Shown: positions 28,333 to 48,125, counted from the stretch's first letter. The stretch is DNA of 64,000 nt from Epiperipatus broadwayi (GCA_028023455.1 JAQFVV010001005.1:62001-126000), one strand, 5' to 3'. The notes: generated from the letters alone by a model not told the origin. Numbers and translations are program-made.

Positions 28333-28336
<4 letters not shown>
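27455..28336 (+). mobile_element. Penelope-like element, palindrome 1 right arm (3' part)
   Basis: The plus-strand counterpart of 26575-27432. It starts with AYNLSD (post-RT region) within about 25 bp of where the left arm starts, runs through the GIY-YIG domain and ends ATCCCAAAAACTA next to (TA)n at 28337. A hammerhead-like remnant (CTTGAAAATGGTGG...TTGTCGAAAT) lies near 28258-28290. Confidence 0.87.
27656..28117 (+). pseudogene. PLE GIY-YIG endonuclease, right arm
   Basis: A PLE endonuclease that would nick target DNA. It starts in the linker (VTDKISRRLSCFNIKTTFST) and continues to GVYEILCFQCSRGYVGQSNR, giving the paired G-V-Y and Y-V-G motifs of the GIY-YIG fold. The downstream IRIKEHKNAFQQ (catalytic Arg region) and SHYLETGHKPNF (the conserved Glu/His segment) follow. 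A frameshift near 27650 separates it from the preceding RT-linker frame, and no RT palm is attached. Confidence 0.87.

Positions 28337-28413
<77 letters not shown>
28337..28413. repeat. (TA)n tract at the outer end of PLE palindrome 1
   Basis: About 38 TA units directly abut the PLE 3' end. Confidence 0.95.
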
Positions 28414-29955
<1,542 letters not shown>

Positions 29956-29959
29956 CACA

Positions 29960-30335
29960 TTTAAAAAAAGAAAATGTATCATTTGTAAATAGATATGTAA
30001 GTGTTGTAGTTTATATATAGGTGATCTAATATGTACATTGGAAAAAGAACTAAAGAACATTTGCTGTTGTTAAAAAGAGTGCATAAATCATATCAAAATT
30101 GCAAAGTAGATAATCAATCATTCAGCATCCATTTTTCAAGACCATAATAATTCATGTATTTATAGTTTTAACTTCAATTGCACCAATGTTGAAATATTGC
30201 AAATTCTAAAAAATAACAACAAAAGAAAAATAATAGAACCTATGCAAATATATAAATATAAACTTGACTTAATTAACAGGCAGGCAGCAAATGTTAAGAT
30301 CATGGAATTGTGGGAAGGTTAGCCGTTCAAAGTGT
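29960..30335 (+). pseudogene. Remnant of a second type of GIY-YIG endonuclease (PLE-like)
   Basis: From about 30005 the frame reads CSLYIGDLICTLEKELKN, which fits the YIG half and following Arg helix of a GIY-YIG domain. After a stop, a shifted frame reads NCKVDNQSFSIHF. Further on is KRKIIEPMQIYKYKLDLINR, resembling the C-terminal helix of PLE endonucleases. It ends MELWEG. It differs from the family in palindromes 1 and 2, so it is a separate, older insertion. Confidence is limited by the many lesions. Confidence 0.5.
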
Positions 30336-30554
30336 TAGTTGGCAAAGAATGCAAGGATAGTGAAAAATTTTTCTCAGTGGATAATTTTTTTTAAATATAT
30401 GTGATTATTGTTTATATAAATATTCACTTATAAAATTACATATATTACTTTGAAGAAGTACATACATTTATTTCTCAAACCCTCATCTACAATAGTCTAG
30501 GTATAATTGCCTAACTCTGGATTATTTTGCAAGAATGTACAAATATGAACATTG

Positions 30555-37260
<6,706 letters not shown>

Positions 37261-37293
37261 AACTGATTTATTGTTTTTTGTTTTTTTTTTATG

Positions 37294-38640
37294 TTTCTTT
37301 TATGTTTACTAATATTCCTGTTGAAGAAGCATTAAATATAATAGCTCAATACAATGATTTGCCAGATATTATTATTCCATTAGCGAAACATTGCCTTGAA
37401 AATACATTTTTCTGTTGATAATTCTCAAATGTTTAAACATATTAAAGAACTTTCTATCGGATTTCCACTGTCACCTGTAATTACAATTCTTTTCATGGAT
37501 AATTTTGAAAGTCAAGAATTATGTGCAGCTACTAAATCCCCCTCTATTCGGCTTATAAATGTGGATGAAACATTTGTCATACGGCCTCATGGTATTGATG
37601 CTTTGAATTGTTTTTTTTTTTTTTGGTTTTTATAAATAATTGGCATCCAAATATTAAATTTATTGTGAACGTGGAAAATAACAAATTGCAAGAAATTGTG
37701 ATGAAACGTTATCAATATCATTTTACAGAAAATCCACCCATACAAACAAATATATTAATTCTAATTCTCATCATCATCCTGCACAATTTTTTTCTGCAGC
37801 AAAATATTATTTGACTAGAGCTTATAATTTATATGACAAAGAACATCTTACTCAAGAAATAGAACTTACAGAAAATATTCTACTTTCTAACAATTATAAT
37901 AAAAACATCATATATAAGGCTTTATATAACATTAATACTAAAAAAGAGGATAGAATTGACAATTACTCTATGGATAGAGTAATTTTACCTTATAATAAAC
38001 GGGTTACTGATAAAATCAGTAGAAGACTATATTGTTTTAATATAAGTGAGAGTTTTTTTACTGGAAAACAAAATGGTGATTATTTATATAAACCTGAAGT
38101 CAGAATATTTTTGAAAGACCAATGAATTTAAGAAATTACATGTTTACAGTTCTAAAGAAGCCATGAGAGTCAGTCTAATGGACGCATAAATGTCAGAATA
38201 GAAAACATAGAAATGTTTTTAAATCAAAAAATTAGCACATCAGTTTTTACTTCTCATTTTTTAGAAAATGGTCACAAACCTGATTTTGACAATACAAAAA
38301 TATCTGCTAATTTTGAAAGATATTATTTAGAACCATGAGGGAGTCAATTGAAATATTAAAGGGACCTACTGGTTTAAATAGGGTTGAGAATGCACAACAT
38401 ATTTCAGATATGTGGAAATCTCTAATTTTGTCTAATATAAACTTGAAATTAATAGGTGAAAAAACAGGGAAATAACATGTTGATAAACCTCATATTGCAC
38501 ATGCTGAACTACTTCAAGTTGAATCTCATTTCTCATCTCACATACAGTGTCATTCTTGTTTGAGATCTAACAATTTTTTTTCAATGGTTAACATTGATAA
38601 TGGCAGATGGTAGTCCATCAAAATATTAGTATGTAATGAA
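37294..38640 (+). mobile_element. Penelope-like element, palindrome 2 right arm
   Basis: The plus-strand counterpart, starting abruptly inside RT motif A at MFTNIPVEEALNII. It continues through ISTVTCNYNSFHG (motif B region, broken), AYNLYDKEHLTQEIELTENI and a damaged GIY-YIG domain (38125-38260). It ends in the 3' non-coding region before (CT)n-(TA)n at 38673. It is more decayed than palindrome 1. The left arm extends about 540 bp further into the RT than this arm does. Confidence 0.8.
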
Positions 38641-38672
38641 AAATAATAGAGGGTGCAGCCAAAAAGTTATAA

Positions 38673-38803
<131 letters not shown>

Positions 38804-39024
38804 CATGTGTTGGCATGTAAATGTGGGTGTACCTCAGCTGTCTATGACATATCTTACTAAATTTAGCCTACAAAATGTAATTGCATTTTAAGTGTCAATT
38901 GCATAACTCAACCAATTTAATATAAAGTAAGTGTAAAGTATTTATGATTTTCATACTTTACATTGCAGATTATATTATAGACTAAACATATTAAATAAGC
39001 ATTATCCAATTTTACATAACTTAC

Positions 39025-39305
39025 CATAATGTGTGATTCCCCATCCATGCATATATCCTTGTTTTACTTTATCTATATTTTTAGATCCAAATAAGCAAAT
39101 TGGTTGAACCTTATTGGAAAAAATAAGCTTTTCTTTTAATTTAATCATTCCAATGTCATAATTTACTCTGGTCCTATTATTATATTTATCATACTGTGAA
39201 GGCTCATTAATATAACTTACTTGGTTGTTTAAAGGAACATAAGACACGTTTTTACCATCTTTTAGACTGATATATCCACTGACTATTTGGTAATCATCCC
39301 ATAAT
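39025..39305 (-). CDS. Trypsin-like serine protease exon with catalytic Asp (S1 family)
   Basis: An internal exon of the S1 protease whose next exon is 1714-1871. Minus strand: acceptor TTTGTGCTAAG before 39305, then one base completing a codon and 93 codons. It ends CATTATG before the strong donor GTAAGT. The protein carries LWDDYQIVSGYISLKDGKN, then NYDIGMIKLKEKL, the D-I-A-L-I-K-L-type motif with the catalytic Asp (codon at 39155-39157). VQPICLFGS with its conserved Cys and HGWGITHYG (the G-W-G loop) follow. The His-containing exon should lie to the right; I searched for a T-A-A-H-C match and found none that convinced me. The acceptor's pyrimidine tract is weak and overlaps one arm of a hairpin at 39324-39394. 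Confidence 0.87.
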
Positions 39306-39323
39306 CTTAGCACAAATAAAATT

Positions 39324-39343
39324 TATAACTAATTAATAAAAAG

Positions 39344-39380
<37 letters not shown>

Positions 39381-39389
39381 ATTAATTAG

Positions 39390-39394
<5 letters not shown>
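39324..39394. repeat. Perfect 18-bp inverted repeat around (TA)n, next to the protease exon acceptor
   Basis: TATAACTAATTAATAAAA (39324-39341) is exactly reverse-complemented at 39377-39394 with mostly TA between. The arm nearer the exon spans the region where the branch point of the 39305 acceptor would lie. Confidence 0.95.
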
Positions 39395-39431
<37 letters not shown>

Positions 39432-39548
39432 AAATAATAAATTTCACAGTTTCCAAACTATTATACTATTATATGATGTATAATAGTTTGTAAACCATTA
39501 AGTTTTTTTATTTCAATTATAATTACAATTTTTTTTTAATTAACAAAC

Positions 39549-39653
<105 letters not shown>

Positions 39654-40074
39654 CTGATGATAATCTGGACCAAATGATTAGTCCTGGTTTAGCATGAAAT
39701 ACGAATATTGGTGATTGTTAATATTTTCTACATTTTTTGTTGTCATGTGTATCAGTTGTATGATATAGTGTGGATAGTAGAAGGGTGCTTGAAAATCTGA
39801 GTTCAAATCCTCTATACTTATTAATTTAAAATAAAATAAAAAGATCCTAAATAAAAATTGATTTATTAAAAAGAAAAAAAAAACTTAAAAACTGAAAATT
39901 AACAGTTGTTTAATGTATATATAGATCACACAGATGAACAACATTAAAAACTATTTTAAAAATAAAAGTATTTTAAAGTATTTTTTTTTTTTTGTAAAAA
40001 AAGTAAAGATTGACATTTTTTTAAAATAGAAGTAAATGATTTTTATCATGTTTATACTTAGAAAATGGAAATGT

Positions 40075-41692
40075 TTGTTTTTTAATTAAATGATTGTTTT
40101 TGCAAACTAGCCCTTGGGGCACTTAAAATAATTTAGAAGGTCACATAAGAGAATAAAAAGAATTAGCTTGACCAATGGAAGCATCAAGCCACAATACGGA
40201 CCAAAAAAGAGACTCTAAGATTAGTGATGTTTTGTTCATTCATTCTGAAAATATGCTCATAAGAGGCTAATAAAAATATAAAATCCAAAAATATTATTAT
40301 TATTATTAAATTTTGTTGTCTGATAGGCTGACTATTAAGCTATATATGAACGGTAGCTGTATTGCAGATTTTGCAATGTAGGAGTCTGCAATAGGTTTAA
40401 TTTCTTCACAACCAGCTGAGGCATCCCTATGATAGTTATGGACCAAAAGGAGTGGCAAGTACTGGCTTTGTTTTAAAGAGGACAATAAACCTATTAAGTG
40501 ATTATGAAGTTGGACCTCTAAATCTGCAGAATCCAAAAAGTATAAACTTTTTTGCTTATCTAATAGTAACTTTTTTTAAATTTGCAATGAATCATTGAAA
40601 ATAAGAACTCTCATCTGACCTAAAGAATTCAAAATCAGTTACTAATATTTTTTTGCATGTATTTTATTAATCATTTCCATTTCCTTTTTTTGTTATGTGT
40701 TAATTGACTAAATTATTTAAATGTGTTAAATTTAAATTTGGTGTTGATCGCTTCATAGATTTGTTACTGTTTAATTATTTTTTATTTGCACATTGATTAA
40801 AATATATAATATTCAGTAATTACAATACCTCATGTTGAGTATCTAAAAATGTATTTATTCATATATCTTTAAATTATTGGTGTCAATGTTGCATCTTATG
40901 ATGAATTCCAAAGGCTTTATTGTAAATTTCCCTCTGCAATTCCATCAGTAATTTTATATTTTAATCAGTTATTTTAAAGGGTTTTTATTTCAGGCAACTT
41001 GTTTCATAGTTAGGCCAATGCTAGTGAAAGAATATATATGGGTTTTTATATCAATGTAATGTGAAACATGTTTAGCATACAGAGCAATGTGCCCAAATAA
41101 ATGCATAACCCAAAAAAGTAGTCATGGCATTGCAATGGACACATACATATTTCTGTGTCATTGACCCTATTTTAGCTCTATTGATAGGGACTATAAGTCA
41201 GCAGATAGACCATTCTCCTCTGTACATATCACTTTTCTTTAATTATTTTATATACAGGATTATTTTGCCAGACAGACACACATTCCTTCACTGGATGAGG
41301 GCCATGTCCTTCAAATAATATATTGCTATCAGATGTACATCCTTTCAGCATGGTTTTATGCATTTTCATATTGAATTGGTTGTGACTATATATCCGGAAA
41401 CAGGCAATGGTTTGGCTACAAACTTTTAGTCTGAGATCGATTGATTGTTTTGAAAAGTTTTTAACTGAGTAATCTATGTAGCATACCTATACTCAATATT
41501 CTAAAGTAAAATTTATTAAAATGTTCATGTGTGCAGACTGTTTAAAAATAATTTTAAATTTGGAAAAATTTAATATTAAAATCTAAAAATAAATTTTACT
41601 CCTCAATTTTATTTATATATGCATTAATAAATGTTTGTGTGTTAATTACTGGCAGTGGTTTTTATTTTTTTAATACTGAAGATATATTTTAA

Positions 41693-41737
<45 letters not shown>

Positions 41738-41835
41738 AGTTGAATCTTAACAGTGCGTATCTGCCTACTAAATAAATTTTCCAGGTTCAAATGGTATTGC
41801 TGTCTTATATGGCAGGTATGGAAAGACTCAAACTT
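40075..41835 (+). repeat. Unclassified interspersed repeat, copy 2 (inverted relative to 5.0-6.9 kb)
   Basis: Same order of landmarks as the minus strand of 5025-6910. It contains a (TA)n tract at 41698-41735 that is absent at the corresponding place in copy 1. The open frames at 40306-40536 and 41689-41940 translate parts of this repeat and are not credible genes. Confidence 0.65.
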
Positions 41836-42599
41836 CAATGTGTAAAAATCAGTTATAAGTTGAAATGCTTGTTGGATTATAAATGCTGAACAATAAATAA
41901 ATGTCCTGAGAGTGATGATGACTTGGACTGTTTGTGACACACTAGAAAATCTGATAGAGTGGATATGAATTTCATAAACATTTCTATCATATGTTCTAGT
42001 GGCAGCTCTATTTCAAAAAATATTTTAATAGTATTAAACCAATTTGGAAGTATGGAAATATTTAACACTTTATTATTATTATTAAACAGTAATTAAAAAT
42101 AAAGAAAATCAATTTATAATTCTTCAAAATTCTGTGAACAATCTTCAGATATATTGTATTGCAATTTAAAATGAAATGTAAGTCAAGGTGGTCAACACTA
42201 GAGGGAGAGATATTAAATTATTCACACTGTTCTGTTAATGGCCCATTTAGTAAAATCATGCAAAGCAATACAAAGTATAAATAATATAACAAAGTTTGTA
42301 AGAAAAGAGCTATTAAGAGAAAAACATTGGAATAAGAGGACTTCAATTCTTACACTTATAAAATACAGTAAAAAGAAAAAGCAGAAAAGTAACAACCTTG
42401 TGGATTAAATTGAACAAAATTACAGGATAATGTGAAGTTAAAAATATGGAATAAGAATCCTTAAAAAAATCTTCTCTTATTTCATCACTGCTTTCTATCG
42501 ATTTTATATTTCTTGATATGCATGCTGGAAAAAGAAAAATATCAGCCATAGGGATAATTATTTGTCTCAACAAATACTACTTCACATGAAGAACAATTT

Positions 42600-43030
42600 C
42601 AGAAAATGTTTGCAATTACTTTTCTTTTGTTTATATTAGGTAATTTTCAGATTTAAAAATGACACATAAATTATTTAGATTTAAAATACAAAGACGAAAG
42701 TGTTTTGGTTTTCGTGCTTTTATGGTGAATAAGAAAATATGTTTAATTATAGTTTATAATCTTCATAAAATATAATTCAAAATAATTTTGAAGAAAGTGT
42801 GAAAATATAAAGTAAACCAACTAAAAAAGAAAATGTAAGCAACTATTTTTATTTAGTTTGTATTAGTGAATTTTTAGATGTTAAAATGGCCTGTAAATAA
42901 TTTAGATTAAAAAGAAAAAAACTAAAATGTATTGGTTTTTGTGCTCTAATTATAAAGCAGAAAATATATTTGCTCATAAATTATAATCTCAATAAAAATA
43001 ATTCAAAATGATTTTGAAGAAAAGTTTCAG
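42600..43030. repeat. Tandem duplication of about 230 bp (diverged)
   Basis: About 42602-42805 and 42832-43025 share, in order, AATTTTCAGAT/AATTTTTAGAT-TTAAAA, ATTATTTAGAT/ATAATTTAGAT, a TTGGTTTT-GTGCT stretch and ATAATTCAAAAT-ATTTTGAAGAAA. Confidence 0.75.
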
Positions 43031-43399
43031 TCAATATAGTAAACAATTTATAAAGTAATTTTAAAATCAAAGAAAAATGCATGAACTTATTTTTTATTCT
43101 CATTAAAAAAGAAAACTCATCTGCCAAGTGGTGGTTTAGCGTGAATTTGTTTGGTTATTGAAAACAGAAGTGTGAAAAAAAAAATAATGTCAAGGATATC
43201 ATAGTTATAATTGCTCACATTTGAATATTTTTTTATTAGTATTGTTAAACACATCTTAATTTCCTGATATAAATGAAATAAAATAAATATTTAATTTTAA
43301 GTCTTTATTGAACAACATGCAAATTAATAAGATTTTAAAATGTTTTAAAAATGCCAAGATCATTTAAAATTATTACAGATAATACTATGGATGGAAAAA

Positions 43400-43712
43400 T
43401 GAAGTAAATAAATCAATAAGTGATATTAAAAAGTTTGTTTTAAAGATCATAATAGACCAATAAATACATTTAGGAAAAATTATCTATAAAAAAAAAAAAA
43501 TATGGATAAATCTATTTTTAATTGTGCTACACTCGGAAGCATTTGAATATTTTCTCACTATGCTGACATCAGTAAATAAATCAATAAATGATTTTAAAAT
43601 GTTTGTTTTAAAGATCGTAATAGACCTATAAATTCATTTAAGGGAAATTATCTATAAAAAAATGTGGATAAAGCTTTATTTTAATTGTGCTTCATGTGGA
43701 AGCATTTGAATA
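43400..43712. repeat. Tandem duplication of about 170 bp (diverged)
   Basis: Two units beginning near 43405 and 43573 share AAATAAATCAATAA-TGAT, AAGTTTGTTTTAAAGATC/ATGTTTGTTTTAAAGATC, AATAGACC and GGAAGCATTTGAAT. Confidence 0.8.
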
Positions 43713-43754
<42 letters not shown>

Positions 43755-43760
43755 CAAATG

Positions 43761-43762
<2 letters not shown>
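43701..43762. repeat. Perfect 12-bp inverted repeat around (TA)n
   Basis: AGCATTTGAATA (43701-43712) is reverse-complemented at 43751-43762 with (TA)n between. The left arm is the end of the second 170-bp tandem unit, and a second (TA)n follows the right arm. Confidence 0.95.
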
Positions 43763-43805
<43 letters not shown>

Positions 43806-44127
43806 CTTAGGAATGTTTGCTCATGATATCAATTTTCTTATCATTTTAGCTCATATGGATGGAACAAACTTTGATTTAATGGGATAAAATCGAATGGGAG
43901 AAAATGTTTGTTTATTTTTTGTTATTGCTATGTTTAGTATTATAATATACTTTGTCATGTGTTATTTAGGGATTTTTTTTATATATTTATTGTGGTATAA
44001 AACATATTTAGTAAAGGATGAAGAGATGTATAAAGATATCTACATTTATTACACATAGTTTTGTTATTTTCTCAGTTAAAGGAAAACATAATATTAAATA
44101 TCATTTATCAAGACAGATATATATATA

Positions 44128-44192
44128 TATAAAATTAAGAGCGTGCTAATAGCTCTAAACAAGCTTTTTTTTTTATTTTATTTATGATAAAT

Positions 44193-44196
<4 letters not shown>
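44128..44196 (-). repeat. Orphan fragment of the hammerhead satellite unit
   Basis: A 68-bp piece starting TAAAATTAAGAGCGTGCTAA and ending at TATGATAAAT, flanked on both sides by (TA)n. It does not include the ribozyme. It starts at the same unit position as the full array at 44215. Confidence 0.9.
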
Positions 44197-44223
<27 letters not shown>

Positions 44224-44317
44224 GAGCGTGCTAATAACTCTAAACAAGCTTTTTTTTTTTTTATTTATGATAAATGCTACTACAAGAGAAGGCATTCAAA
44301 TCATTTTTATCTTGGAT

Positions 44318-44375
44318 TGTCCCCATCCCCAGACCGGTTTCGACCTATGGGTCTCTTCAGTGAGGAGTTGGGACA
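44318..44375 (-). ncRNA. Type I hammerhead ribozyme, left arm copy 1
   Basis: Same 58-nt sequence as the reference copy at 48126-48183, on the minus strand. Confidence 0.88.
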
Positions 44376-44742
44376 TTAGATCTAAAAAACCAACTCAAGC
44401 AAAGCATTTATCTAAAAGATAATTTTTAGAAGAAGATCTGAAACTTTTAGACATCTACATGTCTTTAAAGTCAGCTCTCCAACTGAAAAAATCATATGGG
44501 CCTGAACTTAATTCAGATACTCCATATATTAGTAGGCTTAGCTCTTTAATTTAGCTAAAGCCACAACAGCAAAATAATAATAGTAATAATAACAAGTCAG
44601 ATGTCACATGATTTATATATAGCTTGCACTTACAAATATGTAAAATTAAGAGCGTGCTAATAACTCTAAACAAGCTTTTTTTTTTTTATTTATGATAAAT
44701 GCTACTACAAGAGAAGGCATTCAAATCATTTTTATCTTGGAT

Positions 44743-44800
44743 TGTCCCCATCCCCAGACCGGTTTCGACCTATGGGTCTCTTCAGTGAGGAGTTGGGACA
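44743..44800 (-). ncRNA. Type I hammerhead ribozyme, left arm copy 2
   Basis: Core, stems II and III and the GUC cleavage site as in the reference copy. Confidence 0.88.
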
Positions 44801-45168
44801 TTAGATCTAAAAAACCAACTCAAGCAAAGCATTTATCTAAAAGATAATTTTTAGAAGAAGATCTGAAACTTTTAGACATCTACATGTCTTTAAAGTCAGC
44901 TCTCCAACTGAAAAAATCATATGGGCCTGAACTTAATTCAGATACTCCATATATTAGTAGGCTTAGCTCTTTAATTTAGCTAAAGCCACAACAGCAAAAT
45001 AATAATAGTAATAATAACAAGTCAGATGTCACATGACTTATATATAGCTTGCACTTACAAATATGTAAAATTAAGAGCGTGCTAATAACTCTAAACAAGC
45101 TTTTTTTTTTTTTATTTATGATAAATGCTACTACAAGAGAAGGCATTCAAATCATTTTTATCTTGGAT

Positions 45169-45226
45169 TGTCCCCATCCCCAGACCGGTTTCGACCTATG
45201 GGTCTCTTCAGTGAGGAGTTGGGACA
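45169..45226 (-). ncRNA. Type I hammerhead ribozyme, left arm copy 3
   Basis: No difference from the reference copy seen. Confidence 0.88.
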
Positions 45227-45597
45227 TTAGATCTAAAAAACCAACTCAAGCAAAGCATTTATCTAAAAGATAATTTTTAGAAGAAGATCTGAAACTTTTA
45301 GACATCTACATGTCTTTAAAGTCAGCTCTCCAACTGAAAAAATCATATGGGCCTGAACTTAATTCAGATACTCCATATATTAGTAGGCTTAGCTCTTTAA
45401 TTTAGCTAAAGCCACAACAGCAAAATAATAATAGTAATAATAACAAGTCAGATGTCACATGACTTATATATAGCTTGCACTTACAAATATGTAAAATTAA
45501 GAGCGTGCTAATAACTCTAAACAAGCTTTTTTTTTTTTTTTTATTTATGATAAATGCTACTACAAGAGAAGGCATTCAAATCATTTTTATCTTGGAT

Positions 45598-45655
45598 TGT
45601 CCCCATCCCCAGACCGGTTTCGACCTATGGGTCTCTTCAGTGAGGAGTTGGGACA
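45598..45655 (-). ncRNA. Type I hammerhead ribozyme, left arm copy 4
   Basis: No difference from the reference copy. The host unit has the longest poly(T) tract of the arm, downstream of the ribozyme in ribozyme-sense orientation. Confidence 0.88.
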
Positions 45656-46025
45656 TTAGATCTAAAAAACCAACTCAAGCAAAGCATTTATCTAAAAGAT
45701 AATTTTTAGAAGAAGATCTGAAACTTTTAGACATCTACATGTCTTTAAAGTCAGCTCTCCAACTGAAAAAATCATATGGGCCTGAACTTAATTCAGATAC
45801 TCCATATATTAGTAGGCTTAGCTCTTTAATTTAGCTAAAGCCACAACAGCAAAATAATAATAGTAATAATAACAAGTCAGATGTCACATGACTTATATAT
45901 AGCTTGCACTTACAAATATGTAAAATTAAGAGCGTGCTAATAACTCTAAACAAGCTTTTTTTTTTTTTTTATTTATGATAAATGCTACTACAAGAGAAGG
46001 CATTCAAATCATTTTTATCTTGGAT

Positions 46026-46083
46026 TGTCCCCATCCCCAGACCGGTTTCGACCTATGGGTCTCTTCAGTGAGGAGTTGGGACA
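46026..46083 (-). ncRNA. Type I hammerhead ribozyme, left arm copy 5
   Basis: No difference from the reference copy seen. Confidence 0.88.
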
Positions 46084-46451
46084 TTAGATCTAAAAAACCA
46101 ACTCAAGCAAAGCATTTATCTAAAAGATAATTTTTAGAAGAAGATCTGAAACTTTTAGACATCTACATGTCTTTAAAGTCAGCTCTCCAACTGAAAAAAT
46201 CATATGGGCCTGAACTTAATTCAGATACTCCATATATTAGTAGGCTTAGCTCTTTAATTTAGCTAAAGCCACAACAGCAAAATAATAATAGTAATAATAA
46301 CAAGTCAGATGTCACATGACTTATATATAGCTTGCACTTACAAATATGTAAAATTAAGAGCGTGCTAATAACTCTAAACAAGCTTTTTTTTTTTTTATTT
46401 ATGATAAATGCTACTACAAGAGAAGGCATTCAAATCATTTTTATCTTGGAT

Positions 46452-46509
46452 TGTCCCCATCCCCAGACCGGTTTCGACCTATGGGTCTCTTCAGTGAGGA
46501 GTTGGGACA
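46452..46509 (-). ncRNA. Type I hammerhead ribozyme, left arm copy 6
   Basis: Ribozyme unchanged. The unit has a T-to-G change near 46558, outside the motif. Confidence 0.88.
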
Positions 46510-46878
46510 TTAGATCTAAAAAACCAACTCAAGCAAAGCATTTATCTAAAAGATAATTGTTAGAAGAAGATCTGAAACTTTTAGACATCTACATGTCTTT
46601 AAAGTCAGCTCTCCAACTGAAAAAATCATATGGGCCTGAACTTAATTCAGATACTCCATATATTAGTAGGCTTAGCTCTTTAATTTAGCTAAAGCCACAA
46701 CAGCAAAATAATAAAAGTAATAATAACAAGTCAGATGTCACATGACTTATATATAGCTTGCACTTACAAATATGTAAAATTAAGAGCGTGCTAATAACTC
46801 TAAACAAGCTTTTTTTTTTTTTTATTTATGATAAATGCTACTACAAGAGAAGGCATTCAAATCATTTTTATCTTGGAT

Positions 46879-46936
46879 TGTCCCCATCCCCAGACCGGTT
46901 TCGACCTATGGGTCTCTTCAGTGAGGAGTTGGGACA
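46879..46936 (-). ncRNA. Type I hammerhead ribozyme, left arm copy 7
   Basis: Ribozyme unchanged. This unit shares copy 6's T-to-G change (near 46985), so these two units are sister duplicates. Confidence 0.88.
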
Positions 46937-47303
46937 TTAGATCTAAAAAACCAACTCAAGCAAAGCATTTATCTAAAAGATAATTGTTAGAAGAAGATCT
47001 GAAACTTTTAGACATCTACATGTCTTTAAAGTCAGCTCTCCAACTGAAAAAATCATATGGGCCTGAACTTAATTCAGATACTCCATATATTAGTAGGCTT
47101 AGCTCTTTAATTTAGCTAAAGCCACAACAGCAAAATAATAATAGTAATAATAACAAGTCAGATGTCACATGACTTATATATAGCTTGCACTTACAAATAT
47201 GTAAAATTAAGAGCGTGCTAATATCTCTAAACAAGCTTTTTTTTTTTTATTTATGATAAATGCTACTACAAGAGAAGGCATTCAAATCATTTTTATCTTG
47301 GAT

Positions 47304-47361
47304 TGTCCCCATCCCCAGACCGGTTTCGACCTATGGGTCTCTTCAGTGAGGAGTTGGGACA
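47304..47361 (-). ncRNA. Type I hammerhead ribozyme, left arm copy 8
   Basis: Ribozyme unchanged. The unit has private changes near 47223 and 47547. Confidence 0.88.
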
Positions 47362-47730
47362 TTAGATCTAAAAAACCAACTCAAGCAAAGCATTTATCTA
47401 AAAGATAATTTTTAGAAGAAGATCTGAAACTTTTAGACATCTACATGTCTTTAAAGTCAGCTCTCCAACTGAAAAAATCATATGGGCCTGAACTTAATTC
47501 AGATACTCCATATATTAGTAGGCTTAGCTCTTTAATTTAGCTAAAACCACAACAGCAAAATAATAATAGTAATAATAACAAGTCAGATGTCACATGACTT
47601 ATATATAGCTTGCACTTACAAATATGTAAAATTAAGAGCGTGCTAATAACTCTAAACAAGCTTTTTTTTTTTTTTATTTATGATAAATGCTACTACAAGA
47701 GAAGGCATTCAAATCATTTTTATCTTGGAT

Positions 47731-47788
47731 TGTCCCCATCCCCAGACCGGTTTCGACCTATGGGTCTCTTCAGTGAGGAGTTGGGACA
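47731..47788 (-). ncRNA. Type I hammerhead ribozyme, left arm copy 9 (next to the inversion)
   Basis: Intact motif in the truncated unit that ends at the inversion point. It is the closest left-arm ribozyme to the palindrome centre. Confidence 0.88.
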
Positions 47789-48125
47789 TTAGATCTAAAA
47801 AACCAACTCAAGCAAAGCATTTATCTAAAAGATAATTTTTAGAAGAAGATCTGAAACTTTTAGACATCTACATGTCTTTAAAGTCAGCTCTCCAACTGAA
47901 AAAATCATATGGGCCTGAACTTAATATTTTGCTGTTGTGGCTTTAGCTAAATTAAAGAGCTAAGCCTACTAATATATGGAGTATCTGAATTAAGTTCAGG
48001 CCCATATCATTTTTTCAGTTGGAGAGCTGACTTTAAAGACATGTAGATGTCTAAAAGTTTCAGATCTTCTTCTAAAAATTATCTTTTAGATAAATGCTTT
48101 GCTTGAGTTGGTTTTTTAGATCTAA

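Larger units (their letters stand above)
44215..47924 (-). repeat. Hammerhead satellite/retrozyme array, left arm (8 full units plus a 298-bp partial)
   Basis: Unit starts (TAAAATTAAGAGCG) are at 44215, 44641, 45066, 45492, 45921, 46349, 46775, 47202 and 47627. Spacings are 425-429 bp and differ almost only in the length of one poly(T) tract. Few substitutions separate units (for example T-to-G near 46558 and 46985). Each unit carries one type I hammerhead ribozyme on the minus strand, giving nine in this arm. The last unit stops at AACTTAAT, where the inverted arm begins. Repeated short reading frames of up to 75 codons cross every unit, but their frame changes with the poly(T) length, so they are not conserved proteins. 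Confidence 0.95.

Noticed and set aside
39785-39820. GAGTTCAAATCC as a SINE/tRNA B box
   Set aside because: No convincing A box or tail; a single short match is expected by chance in 64 kb.
41080-41110. Minus-strand WAHCSVC as the catalytic-His motif of the protease
   Set aside because: It lies in the interspersed repeat also found at 5.0-6.9 kb, is followed by a stop, and lacks the preceding T-A-A context.
42343-42573. Minus-strand frame with an excellent acceptor (TTTTTCTTTTTCCAG) as an upstream protease exon
   Set aside because: The frame shows no IVGG or A-A-H-C motif, and possible donors end in phase 0, whereas the exon at 39305 needs an upstream exon ending in phase 2.
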